Assembly (NCBI GenBank): GCA_032622095.1
Contig: CP136068.1
Location: 149,743,365-149,807,364 of the forward strand
Reading direction: 5' to 3'
Source: Siphonodentalium dalli
Taxonomy: Eukaryota > Mollusca > Scaphopoda > Gadilida > Siphonodentaliidae
DNA: 64,000 nucleotides
The number at the start of each line of letters is the position of its first letter. Within the stretch, counting starts at the first letter, position 1. Below, piece by piece: positions 49,681-63,675 of the stretch. The notes under the pieces are model-generated. The model ran no database searches, was not told the origin of the DNA, and was given only the letters and a program-made list of their open reading frames with translations. A program made the translations under genes and the position numbers.

Positions 49681-52600
49681 TTACTAACGCCAATATGGCT
49701 GCCAATACGGTGGTCAGAATAAATGGTGAAATATGTCATGTTTTACTTTTATCGCCGCCATTGCCGCCATCTAATGTCTCACACAACCCAAAGTATTATA
49801 TTGTATTGCATCATTTTACTCCGGGACATCGTCATGCGCAATTCTATTTAAAATTTCTACCAGAATGGTGCCCATTATTGTCGAATCTTGCATTCATGTG
49901 CATTCGTGCTCAAATATTCCGTGTCCCTTGAAATAGTTGACAATTTGAGCGAGGTATTTACAGATGAACAGGATTATTTAAAGGCACGATCGGCGTTCGT
50001 TGCAGAAATATTTATATTTGTTCAAATCGCCATCAACAGAAGTTCCGCTCATATACCAAACATAATCAGCGCCTAAATAGTATATTGTCGTCAAGACGTA
50101 GCTCGTGTTATAGAAGTTGTGCTTCTGTTTACATAACACAGCGCAATTCTATTGATTAATCACACACAAATTATATAAACGCTCTTTATTATTTCTATAT
50201 CAGGAAAACAGTAACACACTAGAATGCACTCACTGGAGCTGCCTATACTTTGCGCCCATCACACATTTGGCATGTTTTGTGGTGTCTTACCAACAACAGT
50301 TTGAACCACGCGTGCTGGCCTCTCGTTTGAGCGAGATCGATAACAATTAAAACTCTAGATATCAAATCTCAGTTCATCCATCGCTGAAATATAGTTGTGT
50401 GTACGGACAGAATATCTCTGTTATCTCAAGTTGATCTATTACACTAATGCTAGTCTTGGTAATACGTACGAGTTGTTTGACATATTTATAGAACAATATA
50501 GATATCGTTCATATAAAGGGTGTGAAAACGATTGGTTGCCGATGATGCCATATTATATACCGGTTCCAATTGGGTTAAATTACTAGTTTGACTAGAATGA
50601 CATCAAGTGTGTATGCAATTGCACTTCAGTGGCAAAAACCATCAAAGTAAAATACAAATACCGACACAATTAAATAAAAGACACGCGACCAATGGCTAGT
50701 CTTTGATTAACAGTGTGTCAATGAGAACACTCCCTTAGCGACTGATCTGCAGTCTTCGGGAACATATGATCAAAATGTCTATTGCGTTGAGAATGAGAAA
50801 GCTTGTTTTCCCAGTTAATTAATAAGGCATTTTAATAATCCATGTTTCCACATTCACATTTTTCAGTGCAATTGTTTTTCAATTGAACCACGCGCTCGAC
50901 TGTTTCGCCGGACATGATTTATATGCACCAGGATCTTTCGAAAATGTTTTGAACTTTCTAGAAATATGTTCGCACCTCACTGTCCTCTGCGAAAAAAGAT
51001 TTTTTTTTCGCACGCATCTTTTAGACTTGATCTCAACTCATTTGTCGAGTTTCAAGTTAGATAAAATAAGCTTCTATAATGGGCAGTACTATTGCCCACT
51101 TTTGTTTTCATGCAGTATATATATATATTTATAATAATACAACACGAAGTTGTTGGCAGATGGAATGGTTTAGCCAGCCCGTGTTATCATGTCTGGTGTT
51201 TTGCGCGCCCGTGTAGCTCGTGAAGCCCCGATGTGCGTCGTGACGTCATGGCGTCTTGATCGGTTTCCAGAAATAAATAAATCAATATTGTTCATTTTGA
51301 ACGATTTATTTTACCAAAATAAAACCAGATAACGATGCAAATTAAGTATATATGTGGATTTAAATTACAATTGATGCAACCATTTCATATTAGCGTGTCC
51401 ATTATTTACAGTAACTGTATATATGAACTTCTGGTATGGCGTAACATATTCGCGGAAGGACAGACAGACAAATAAACAGAGATCCGGACCGAAAACATGA
51501 CTTGCGTCCAGCATGGACTGGCGCAAGTAATAACGCTCTTTATGTTTACCATATCCGGATCTTAACAAAAGCCAGGAAACATTGCTTTTGTTTACATAAC
51601 AAAGGGGGGAAATGATGATAACATACTGTTTATGCGTATTTCTGATTGGCATATGAACAAAGTCTGTCTATATTTTACTATTCCTTCTGTTAATGGCGGT
51701 TTTTGACGGAGGTGAATATTTTAACAGCATACCCACCGCCAACACCGCCCGTATCTTTAAAACGAAGAACCGAGTAACAGTAATACATTGAATGCCTGAT
51801 TGTTAATTATGCTAATTACCTTTGACAAAATCAATATGAAATTACTTAAACCCGACAGTAGAAGGTCAATCTTCCTCAATGAATATTATTCCAAGTGCTA
51901 CCAAATATGATGGTACATATGAGGTGGATATGTCGTGGATACCATTATCGAAGTCTGGGCTAGACGAGGTTGATGCGGGTTCACACCCCGACTTTTTTGG
52001 GCGAAAATTGGGACCGATTTTAAACTAGATGTGAGATAAGGAGCATCTCATTGTGCCATCCGATAAATACATGACCACTTCGATAAGAAATGATAATTTG
52101 TTCACACCCACTGAAGCAACCACATAAGTCCACATTTGAAGCAGTGATTTTGATTCTGAGTCAGTGCCTCCATTAATCTGTTATATATACAATGTGCAAT
52201 TGCTGTACAATGGCTTCGATACATAGAGGACGGTCGTGATAACACAGATTGAATTTGTTCAGACCCTAAACCATCATCGCCGCTTTCATTGACTAGTGTC
52301 CAATAACGCAAAGAAGATGAGATTCAGAAAAAGATAGCGCTCGTCGTACACAATTAGTTCAGATTTTGCACCTTCCGAAAAATTATTTGATCAGTGATAA
52401 AAATAAGAATAGTTATGTCCATAATGAGTATCCCTCCTGTGTGTCGAACTTAATTATGCAGTTTCTGTTGAACAAGATCGCCATGAAGGACCGCTTTATT
52501 TGCCATATATGAACGTGATAACCTTCAGAAATATCAAGTGTTGTTTCCAACTTGTCTACGTTATGTTACATTTGAACGGATCATATTCAGACAAGGAGAC

Positions 52601-54259
52601 CTGCTGCTGTTGGAAGTACCATTTATGTTTGAAACGTAAAACCCATGTCATTAATGTATCAATCGGGCTGTATTCAATATTCGTATTTACAGTCAACACC
52701 GGCGGAAAACAATATGGCGAATAATTCCTCGTCCCATATCGTCCCGATTGAACAAATACATATGCATGTATTCCCCACACGCTGTTCAGTAAGTACTAAA
52801 CTATGGCTATCGTGTCCAGTTACTGATTTCGCTCAGCACATTCTGAGTTGTTATGGATGAGTAGATCGTAGAGCACATAAGTTGTTGCTATATGTCATTT
52901 CTGAGATGCAGCGACAAATTACACCATGACTCGTGATCCCATTTTGTTTTACCCATCAAACACTACCACAATATAATATCAGGATACGCACTACACGCGG
53001 TCCACTCACGTCGCGCATAGTGGGATAACTATAGATACATTTGAATTTAATTGTAACACATCTGGCGTTAGATATGACCGGTGTGTGGAATTATAGTGCT
53101 TTAATCATGAACGGCCATAATCAAAATATGGTATGTTTTCAGACATCCGACCCGCAGGCATCAGCAGATCCCTAACCGCATTATTTTTAGACTTATCTAG
53201 AAAGTTATTATACGGTTCCTGGTATCAATCTGTGTATGGCATGTATACAAATAATTACAATTGTCGTCCTTTTCATTTTGTTGTCATAATGAGCTAAAAC
53301 TTACACTGGGATACCAAAGGTCCAAAATGTATCAGTATACATGACAAAACTCCATGCCAATACTCCGATATATATGCTGTTTTCTGAATGTACATGCAGC
53401 CTTCCAGAAGTAATCCTACCTACTCATCAGCATAGACAGATATGGGTAATATGAGTGTTCATCTAGCATGGGATAACACTCCATATTTGGGGTACCTCGT
53501 CTTACAAGCAATTGTTCAGTCACTTCTGGAAATTACAAGGGCACATGAGGTGACACGAGACTCCAGTTCCATACTATACAGAGTAAGATACAATCGAAAT
53601 ATATAGGAACATAGTTGGACAGTTTTATGTGATTTACCACATCGCTGGTATTTTCGTTGTGGAAATGTCGCTTAGAGCCTTGACTTTACTATGCAACTTA
53701 TCTACTGCTATTACAAGCAAATACCTCCCCACCGTTAAGCAGCTGACAAACTACAAGAGGAAAATCAACCGGATTTCCATCTCCTTGTGTGCAAAAAATG
53801 TGTCATGGAAAATAATCCGGTAAATGTTAGAATACAAAATTCAACGAGTCTATTGTGTGATGATGAAGCTGAATGAACCTGTATGATGTGACGGTTTGAT
53901 ACTTTGTTGGATACGTCCTCTTGCCGACTGGGCAGCAATTGCTATTGGTCAATGAGATCCATTTATATTTACTTTTAGAACGGTATACATGAGACCCAAT
54001 GTATTAGTAGCTCCGTTCTTGTAACCACGTCTCGTTGATAGAGGGTAACTAACGATTCGTATAAACATGAGTTATTTGCTGAGATATATATCCGAATTGG
54101 TTAATTGACTAATTCTGTTATTCGCGGTCGCATTTTGTTACAAATAGCCGTAGAGAGTGCCAAGTATGCTTAAATGTCGTGTTAGATTTAATATAACCTA
54201 CATAATTCCATTATTCTTTTCGTAAAGATAGTCAGACAGCCATCTGCCTTAAATCAATC
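49681..54259. other. Interior between the inverted arms, no supported gene
   Basis: 4.6 kb of AT-rich sequence with only short unrecognised open frames, for example 51365-51652 and 52102-52311 on the minus strand. No transposase-like motif was found, so if the arms are one element it is non-autonomous. Confidence 0.4.
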
Positions 54260-55086
54260 ATGTTTATTGTGAAGTAATTTGCACGACATGCCACCGATTT
54301 TGTACACTAATTATCTCCACCCTAATACATTATTTTCATTTTTGCCTCCCGGAAGAAGACAAAATGCATATTATATTATCTTTTCGTGTACAAAATCTAA
54401 AATTTATTTTAAAAATTGAGTCAGGATGTACATTATGTAATATCGTTACTTTAATGCTCGACTGTGTTGATCTAAACATATATATTAGACAATACCTTAG
54501 CAGTCCATCAATAACCGTTGTGTTAATTTCGCAATTGGCACATAATCGTGCGTTCTATGTGCCTTACACCACAGCCTGCCGCCTCTCAGCTTTATGGGGA
54601 AGGGTTGATTTTTCTGCCTTCGATACAAAATAATGCGACCAACAGTAATATATTAGAACGTAGCTAATTGGCGGTAGTTCACCGTGGTATAAAATAATTG
54701 GGCATAACCGTCTTACTTCTGATTTTATAAGAAACGAAAGACAACGCTTTGCGTGAATCATTATTTGACGTCACATGACGTCATGACTGTCATTCCGAGA
54801 ATCAACGGTTACATGTATTACCTTACTCTGGTTATCGCCCCATTCACAGGTATCAAAATTGGTCGGATTGGTGTGTATATACTCTGCCAAATATGTCGGC
54901 TTTATTTAAAAAATGACCGATTTTATCAACAGGTGCCTCAATAAAACCACGCGGTGCGAAAAAAAAGTCCGCCTATCTGACAAAACAACATACGGATTCC
55001 GAAAGTTAAGTGTTCGTGCTAACCAAAAATGTTGGTCTCATAAATTCCCTCTCGATGCGACACCTATGTCCGTATTTGCCTAGACT
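54260..55086. repeat. Right arm of a 6.3-kb inverted-repeat structure
   Basis: Inverse copy of the left arm. It ends CCTATGTCCGTATTTGCCTA and contains AGTCCGCCTATCTGAC, CGGATTCCGAAAGTTAAG, ATTATTTGACGTCACATGAC and AAGAAACGAAAGACAACG. Divergence from the left arm is substantial, mainly through indels. Confidence 0.8.
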
Positions 55087-55319
55087 ATTTGGTCAGACGT
55101 CAGTTGTGATGCGAAATATATCCGGAGCAAATCTGCATTCAAAGCTGAATACACTAAAAAGGATATCTGCCGTTATCAACTGATAGTAAATTGCGATAAC
55201 CCGATGTACTGATAGTAGAAACACCAATGCCTCGCATGAATGCTACTCTCTAACACCCATAGCTTGTGGTTAAGGTAATTGAATCGCCTTTATATCCCAG
55301 CATCATCTCTCCTGCAACC

Positions 55320-55562
55320 ACCAATTACTCATTCAAGAAAAGGGCTTAGGCATGGACCAGAGACACCACTGACATGTTTTTGTACATACGTTGGTTATAC
55401 AATCAGGCCTTGATCACCAAACCTGCGCCAGGGGTTGTCAGGAAGACAGTTCTCGAGATTATGACATCCCTGTGCTGGTGATATAATGTTATACTCTCCT
55501 TGTATTGTAATTGTTGTAAACATAATTTTTTGCATTATATCGCCAATAAACAATCAATCAAT
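55320..55562. other. Possible retroposon 3' end
   Basis: A stretch ending in a polyadenylation-like AATAAACAATCAATCAATA tail that resembles the simple-repeat 3' ends of non-LTR elements. No coding sequence is attached, so the call is tentative. Confidence 0.25.
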
Positions 55563-55631
55563 ATGAAGAGAATACTCGTCCTCAGAGTATAGTTATTTTT
55601 ATGTATTTATATACAAATCCGTAGGGTATAC

Positions 55632-56037
55632 GTTCATACACTGGCAAGTTTGCACGTTATGTTTGTGCAGGCATTTCGTCGTAGAGAACGATATGATGCC
55701 ATAATATGAACGGAAACAAGCATATAAAATGCATTTGCAACACAGCTATGTGAGAAGTATAATCTCTGTAGTTACAACTGTGTCGATGATACCGGGATTT
55801 GCCTGTATACATGTACATAACATGCAATTATCTAGCAAGAATCAAACATACAGGTATTTGAAGGCAAATGCTAGTAGCACCGTTACACGTGGAACTACCT
55901 CAATTTTACTTCTCATATCGTTCGCTTTGGTATTGATGCATATTATATGCATGTTTCAATTCATATTCTGGCATCATGTGGTTTTCTATGACAAACTGCC
56001 TGCAAAACATACCGTGCAAACTTGCCAGCGTATGAAC
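55632..56037. mobile_element. MITE with ~78-bp TIRs abutting the 38-bp satellite
   Basis: GTTCATACACTGGCAAGTTT at 55632 pairs with the complement ending CTTGCCAGCGTATGAAC at 56037. The arms also share GCAGGC and GATGCCA..ATATGAA. A plus-strand open frame at 55729-56052 is only the MITE interior plus its right arm. The right terminus TATGAAC is also the motif that opens the satellite. Confidence 0.85.
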
Positions 56038-59000
56038 AAACCTCACCCTTAATGAATGATATGTAATGTATGAACACACCGCACCCTTAATCAATGATAT
56101 GTAATGTATGAACACACTGCACCCTTAATCAATTATATGTAATGTATGAACACACCGCACCCTTAATCAATGATATGTAATGTATGAACACACCGCACCC
56201 TTAATCAATTATATGTAATGTATGAACACACTGCACCCTTAATCAATGATATGTAATGTATGAACACACCGCACCCTTAATCAATGATATGTAATGTATG
56301 AACACACCGCACCCTTAATCAATGATATGTAATGTATGAACACACCGCACCCTTAATCAATGATATGTAATGTATGAACACACCGCACCCTTAATCAATG
56401 ATATGTAATGTATGAACACACCGCACCCTTAATCAATGATATGCAATGTATGAACACACCGCACCCTTAATCAATGATATGCAATGTATGAACACACCGC
56501 ACCCTTAATCAATGATATGTAATGTATGAACACACCGCACCCTTAATCAATTATATGTAATGTATGAACACACCGCACCCTTAATCAATGATATGTAATA
56601 TATGAACACACCGCACCCTTAATCAATGATATGTAATGTATTAACACACCGCACCCTTAATCAATGATATGTAATGTATGAACACACCGCACCCTTAATC
56701 AATGATATGTAGTGTATGAACACACCGCACCCTTAATCAATGATATGTAATGTATGAACACACCGCACCCTTAATCAATGATATGTAATGTATTAACACA
56801 CCGCACCCTTAATCAATGATATGTAATGTATGAACACACCGCACCCTTAATCAATGATATGCAATGTATGAACCCACCGCACCCTTAATCAATGATATGT
56901 AATGTATGAACACACCGCACCCTTAATCAATGATATGTAATGTATGAACACACCGCACCCTTAATCAATGATATGTAATGTATTAACACACCGCACCCTT
57001 AATCAATGATATGTAATGTATGAACACACCGCGCCCTTAATCAATGATATGTAATGTATGAACACACCGCACCCTTAATCAATGATATGTAATGTATTAA
57101 CACACCGCACCCTTAATCAATGATATGTAATGTATGAACACACCGCACCCTTAATCAATGATATGTAATGTATGAACACACCGCACCCGTAATCAATTAT
57201 ATGTAATGTATGAACACACCGCACCCGTAATCAATTATATGTAATGTATGAACACACCACACCCTTAATGAATGATATGTAATGTATGAACACACCGCAC
57301 CCTTAATCAATGATATGTAATGTATGAACAAACCGCACCCTTAATGAATGATATGTAATGTATGAACACAACGCACCCTTAATCAATGATATGTAATGTA
57401 TGAACACACCGCACCCTTAATGAATGATATGCAATGTATGAACACACCGCACCCTTAATGAATGATATGTAATGTATGAACACACCGCACCCTTAATGAA
57501 TGATATGTAATGTATGAACACACCGCACCCTTAATGAATGATATGTAATGTATGAACAAACCGCACCCTTAATGAATGATATATAATGTATGAACACACC
57601 GCACCCTTAATCAATGATATGTAATGTATGAACACACCGCACCCTTAATCAATGATATGTAATGTATGAACACACCGCACCCTTAATGAATGATATGCAA
57701 TGTATGAACACACCGCACCCTTAATGAATGATATGTAATGTATGAACACACCGCATCCTTAATGAATGATATGTAGTGTATGAACACACCGCACCCTTAA
57801 TCAATGATATGTAATGTATGAACATACCGCACCCTTAATCAATGATATGTAATGTATGAACACACCGCACCCTTAATCAATGATATGTAATGTATGAACA
57901 CACCGCACCCTTAATCAATGATATGTAATGTATGAACACACCGCACCCTTAATCAATGATATGTAATGTATGAACACACCGCACCCTTAATCAATGATAT
58001 GTAATGTATGAACACACCGCACCCTTAATCAATGATATGTAATGTAGAACACACCGCACCCTTAATCAATTATATGTAATGTATGAACACACCGCACCCT
58101 TAATGAATGATATGTAATGTATGAACACACCGCACCCTTAATGAATGATATGCAATGTATGAACACACCGCACCCTTAATGAATGATATGTAATGTATGA
58201 ACACACCGCACCCTTAATCAATTATATGTAATGTATGAACACACCGCACCCTTAATCAATGATATGTAATGTATGAACACCCCGCACCCTTAATGAATGA
58301 TATGTAATGTATGAACACACCTCACCCTTAATGAATGATATGTAATGTATGAACACACCGCACCCTTAATCAATTATATGTAATGTATGAACACACCGCA
58401 CCCTTAATCAATGATATGTAATCTATGAACACCCCGCACCCTTAATGAATGATATGTAATGTATGAACACACCGCACCCTTAATGAATTATATGTAATGT
58501 ATGAACACACCGCACCCTTAATGAATGATATGTAATATATGAACACACCGCACCCTTAATCAATGATATGTAATGTATGAACAAACCGCACCCTTAATGA
58601 ATGATATGTAATGTATGAACACAACGCACCCTTAATCAATGATATGTAATGTATGAACACACCGCACCCTTAATCAATGATATGTAATGTATGAACACAC
58701 CGCACCCTTAATGAATGATATGCAATGTATGAACACACCGCACCCTTAATGAACGATATGCAATGTATGAACACACCGCACCCTTAATGAATGATATGTA
58801 ATGTATGAACACACCGCACCCTTAATGAATGATATGTAATGTATGAACACACCGCACCCTTAATGAATGATATGTAATGTATGAACAAACCGCACCCTTA
58901 ATGAATGATATATAATGTATGAACACACCGCACCCTTAATCAATGATATGTAATGTATGAACACACCGCACCCTTAATCAATGATATGTAATGTATGAAC

Positions 59001-61233
59001 ACACCGCACCCTTAATGAATGATATGCAATGTATGAACACACCGCACCCTTAATGAATGATATGTAATGTATGAACACACCGCACCCTTAATGAATGATA
59101 TGTAATGTATGAACACACCGCACCCTTAATCAATGATATGTAATGCATGAACACACCGCACCCTTAATCAATGATATGTAATGTATGAACACACCGCACC
59201 CTTAATCAATGATATGTAATGTATGAACACACCGCACCCCTAATCAATGATATGTAATGTATGAACACACCGCACCCTTAATCAATGATATGTAATGTAT
59301 GAACACACCGCACCCCTAATCAATGATATGTAATGTATGAACACACCGCACCCCTAATCAATGATATGTAATGTATGAACACACCGCACCCTTAATCAAT
59401 GATATGTAATGTATGAACACACCGCACCCTTAATCAATGATATGTAATGTATGAACACACCGCACCCTTAATCAATGATATGTAATGTAGAACACACCGC
59501 ACCCTTAATCAATTATATGTAATGTATGAACACACCGCACCCTTAATGAATGATATGTAATGTATGAACACACCGCACCCTTAATGAATGATATGCAATG
59601 TATGAACACACCGCACCCTTAATGAATGATATGTAATGTATGAACACACCGCACCCTTAATCAATTATATGTAATGTATGAACACACCGCACCCTTAATC
59701 AATGATATGTAATGTATGAACACCCCGCACCCTTAATGAATGATATGTAATGTATGAACACACTGCACCCTTAATGAATGATATGTAATGTATGAACACA
59801 CCGCACCCTTAATCAATTATATGTAATGTATGAACACACCGCACCCTTAATCAATGATATGTAATGTATGAACACCCCGCACCCTTAATGAATGATATGT
59901 AATGTATGAACACACCGCACCCTTAATGAATGATATGTAATGTATGAACACACCGCACCCTTAATGAATGATATGTAATGTATGAACACACCGCACCCTA
60001 ATCAATTATATGTAATGTATGAACACACCGCACCCGTAATCAATTATATGTAATGTATGAACACACCGCACCCTTAATGAATGATATGTAATGTATGAAC
60101 ACACCGCACCCTTAATCAATGATATGTAATGTATGAACACACCGCACCCTTAATCAATGATATGTAATGTATGAACACACCGCACCCTTAATCAATGATA
60201 TGTAATGTATGAACACACCGCACCCTTAATCAATGATATGTAATGTATGAACAAACCGCACCCTTAATGAATGATATGTAATGTATGAACACACCGCACC
60301 ATTAATCAATGATATGTAATGTATGAACACACCGCACCCTTAATCAATGATATGTAATGTATGAACACACCGCACCCTTAATGAATGATATGCAATGTAT
60401 GAACACACCGCACCCTTAATGAATGATATGTAATGTATGAACACACCGCACCCTTAATGAATGATATGTAATGTATGAACACACCGCACCCTTAATGAAT
60501 GATATGTAATGTATGAACACACCGCACCCTTAATCAATGATATGTAATGTATGAACACACCGCACCCTTAATCAATGATATGTAATGTATGAACACACCG
60601 CACCCTTAATCAATGATATGTAATGTATGAACACACCGCATCCTTAATGAATGATATGTAATGTATGAACACACCGCACCCTTAATCAATGATATGTAAT
60701 GTATGAACACACCGCACCCTTAATGAATGATATGTAATGTATGAACACACCGCACCCTTAATGAATGATATGTAATGTATGAACACACCGCACCCTTAAT
60801 CAATTATATGTAATGTATGAACACACCGCATCCTTAATCAATGATATGTAATGTATGAACACACCGCACCCTTAATGAATGATATGTAATGTATGAACAC
60901 ACCGCACCCTTAATCAATTATATGTAATGTATGAACACACCGCACCCTTAATGAATGATATGTAATGTATGAACACACCGCACCCTTAATCAATTATATG
61001 TAATGTATGAACACACCGCACCCTTAATGAATTATATGTAATGTATGAACACACCGCACCCTTAATGAATGATATGTAATGTATGAACACACCGCACCCT
61101 TAATGCATGATATGTAATGTATGAACACACCGCACCCTTAATGAATGATATGTAATGTATGAACACACCGCACCCTTAATGAATGATATGTAATGTATGA
61201 ACACACCGCACCCTTAATGAATGATATGTAATG
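56031..61233. repeat. 38-bp satellite array, about 136 copies
   Basis: The unit is CACACCGCACCCTTAATCAATGATATGTAATGTATGAA with variants AATGAATGAT, AATCAATTAT, ATGCAATG, GAACAAACC, ACACCCCGC and CACCCGTAA. Rare variants recur at long, regular distances: GTAGAACAC at 58044 and 59487, ACACCCCGC at about 58277 and 59721 and at about 58431 and 59871, and ATATATAATG at about 57580 and 58909. This implies block duplications of about 1.25-1.45 kb. The start coincides with a MITE end. Confidence 0.97.
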
Positions 61234-62808
61234 ACTCCGGTTGCAGTGTTCCCGCTGATCCAGCAATTCTTTTAGCGATTATTTTAGCCAAATGCCAGTT
61301 TTTGTTAGCCACTTTGAATTTACTTTGGGCACTTGTTTGGAAACATATTTTGAGACAAATTTAACATATATTACATTTTATTGACAAAAGAAAACAAAAT
61401 AGAATGTTTTTATTGACCATCGCAAATAAAAACTAATTGCGGAGAATAGCGAACTTATTCGATACGATATCTGAACGCGATCTGTAGTTTTTGCATAGTT
61501 TTATCTATACTTATGTGTATATGGTGAATATTTGTTCAATTCGCGGGAAAATAGAAATAAGGATAATTTTAATCGCGGCTAGTTGGAAAGATCGACGGTT
61601 TTGTAAAAAGTTGGAATTAATTAACACGGATCAAACTTAAAATGAAAGAAATTCATTTTTGACATTTGACTCGCAATAAAAACCTCAGTCACTTAAATCG
61701 ATTAAGCGTCATTCACTGCTCCCAACTCAAAAGTTGCGGTTATTACAACACTAATCGTCTGCTGTCACACTGTCACACTGTCCACTCGGCTCGCGGAATA
61801 CCAGTGTGAACGTCAGAATATCAGTGCTCCACAGGAGAATATCAGTGTTTTTAAGCGATATAATGGTATCATAATTAGAACTGGACGGCTAAATAACGAC
61901 ACAAAAGACAATGGAAAGGTATATACGATCAATTTTGCATTTACCCAGTGGAGGGGTCACCTGGTGATGTTCAGTTCGACTCTGGGCGATCTGGCATTTG
62001 TTTAAAGCAGAACAATAGGGTGTAGGGGATAGGTCAAATTATGCCCTAATCGGTTTTCTAGTGCGTTTTGTTTAATTCCTGAGCATAACTTGCGGAATCT
62101 TTTATAAAATTCCGACAGCGGAATCTATCGGCAATACGTGCACATCGAAATACACGAAAATAAATCGAAACGAGGGGCGGTGATCACAGAAAATGGCACG
62201 GCGAACTACCAGTGCATGCCAACGAGGGCTACCTGTGCCAAATTTTCTTTATATGGTAAGTTATATCGGGTATATGTCGGGGGACGTTTTAGATTCGGTT
62301 TAAGCTACCAGGAATGTCTCATCACCTCATCAAATTTGGACACAATCGATCAGGAATGGTACATGTGTGGGTCTAAGATATGAAAGTTCAGTACGGCAAT
62401 ACTCAACATTGGTGGAACATAAAGTAACAATTTAGTCGACAAGAGTATAAATTTTCCTTTATTCGGTATTGGCACTGAGTTAGTTCCATGTCAATTGGAT
62501 TCAAACTATAATGTTCAACATTTGCAAATACGTCTATCATTAAATAGGCAAGGCTGTGAATATTGTTCTTGTTTCATGGTAGTGTATACGATTTCTCAAG
62601 ACGTTCTAATTCTAATGGAATGATGTTTCCAATTATCCCAGCAAATGTTGCATATATGGGGTGGACTTGTTCCCAAAATTTAGAAAGTAATTGATATTGG
62701 GGCATGCATATCTTTGCCTATATGTTGAGTTCTTCGTCGATTTTATGGCGTTACCGTATGTATGCATGCAGGGGTCTGTGTCACAGACACAGTGTGTGTC
62801 ATTATTTG
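61234..62808. other. Noncoding, with one weak exon candidate
   Basis: At about 62112-62255 a plus-strand frame (DSGIYRQYVHIEIHENKSKR, then TANYQCMPTRATC) ends at a consensus GTAAGT donor after ATATG (62256-62261), with a CGACAG acceptor candidate just upstream. The frame looks moderately coding but matches nothing I know, and no partner exon was found. The rest is featureless AT-rich DNA. Confidence 0.25.
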
Positions 62809-63190
62809 TATGGGAGGCCAAATTCACATTTATTAATAATTGTGCTTCAGCGCAATTCAATTGCGCCGCGCAATCCAAAATTAATTGCGCTGAAGCGCAA
62901 TTAATTTTCCATATATGGCTAAACCGCCCAGTTAATTAATGAATAAATCCAATAAAAAATTAGTTGCGCTCGAGCGCAATTATTTTCCCATAATAGGCAC
63001 CCCCAGTTTATTAAATGAATAAATCCTATAGAAAATGATCTATTCAGGGGTGTAAGCTTGTAACAATAATTGCGCTTCAGCGCTATTCAATTGCGCTTCA
63101 GCGCAATTGATACGAATCAAGCTGGATTGCGCTGGAGCGCAATTGAATTCCGCTGAAGCGCAATTGGATTTGTGAATTTGGCCTCCCATA
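62809..63190. mobile_element. MITE packed with TTGCGC-GCGCAA palindromes
   Basis: The ends TATGGGAGGCCAAATTCACA and TGTGAATTTGGCCTCCCATA are perfect inverted repeats. Inside lie about eight copies of a self-complementary motif of the type TTGCGCTTCAGCGCAA, near 62841, 62861, 62885, 62966, 63070, 63090, 63127 and 63147. The central dinucleotide or tetranucleotide varies (TTCA, TGAA, TCGA, TGGA, or a shortened CGCG form). Most are separated by TCAATT or AATT spacers. No protein is encoded. Confidence 0.85.
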
Positions 63191-63204
63191 TATTTGATGG
63201 GTTG

Positions 63205-63675
63205 GATGTGGAAACAATATACCTACAGGAACAAGTCCTTGCGGAAGACCCAGGTGCGAGACGTGCTCGCTCATCTGTAATAACGATATTTACACAAAAT
63301 CCGGTCGGAAATTCAACCCCTCCGGATCATATTCTTGTGTGTCGAGTGGAATTGTTTACTATATATATGTCGTGTGCGAAATGTCCCAATGTGCATTACA
63401 TTGGTGAGACGGGACAGCAGTTAAGTAACAGAATAACAGGACATAGACAAAACATTCGTTCACGAGATGCTGGAATACCCACAGCTGTCCACTTTGGCGC
63501 ACCAGGACACTCTGTTTCAGACATGCGGGTACAAGTACGCCAAGGTGGACTGGCCAATACTTCCCAGAGACGAATTACTGAACAAAGATTTATCCAAATG
63601 TTTGACAGTCTGAATTCCGGGATAAACAGGGACGCTGGGTTCATGGCCTCGTGGCGCACCACATCTGGACATTAA
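63205..63675 (+). pseudogene. Penelope-like element fragment: GIY-YIG endonuclease
   Basis: The plus strand first reads a Cys-rich linker (SPCGRPRCETCSLI) typical of the segment before the endonuclease in Penelope-like proteins. At the TA run near 63360-63375 the frame shifts. The second frame reads CAKCPNVHYIGETGQQLSNR, the GIY-YIG nuclease core (YIGETG), followed by GHRQNIRSRD, AVHFGAPGHS and ITEQRFIQMF with a candidate catalytic Glu, then a stop at 63673-63675. The GIY-YIG domain nicks target DNA to prime reverse transcription in this family. The reverse transcriptase is absent, and the 5' side is replaced by the palindromic MITE ending at 63190. The TA-run frameshift (two bases lost or one gained) disables the copy. 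Confidence 0.85.

Noticed and set aside
52102-52311. Minus-strand frame with protein-like composition
   Set aside because: Short, unrecognised, and located between the inverted arms without splice support.
55729-56052. 107-residue plus-strand frame with a hydrophobic segment
   Set aside because: Lies within a MITE and ends in its right TIR and the first satellite unit.
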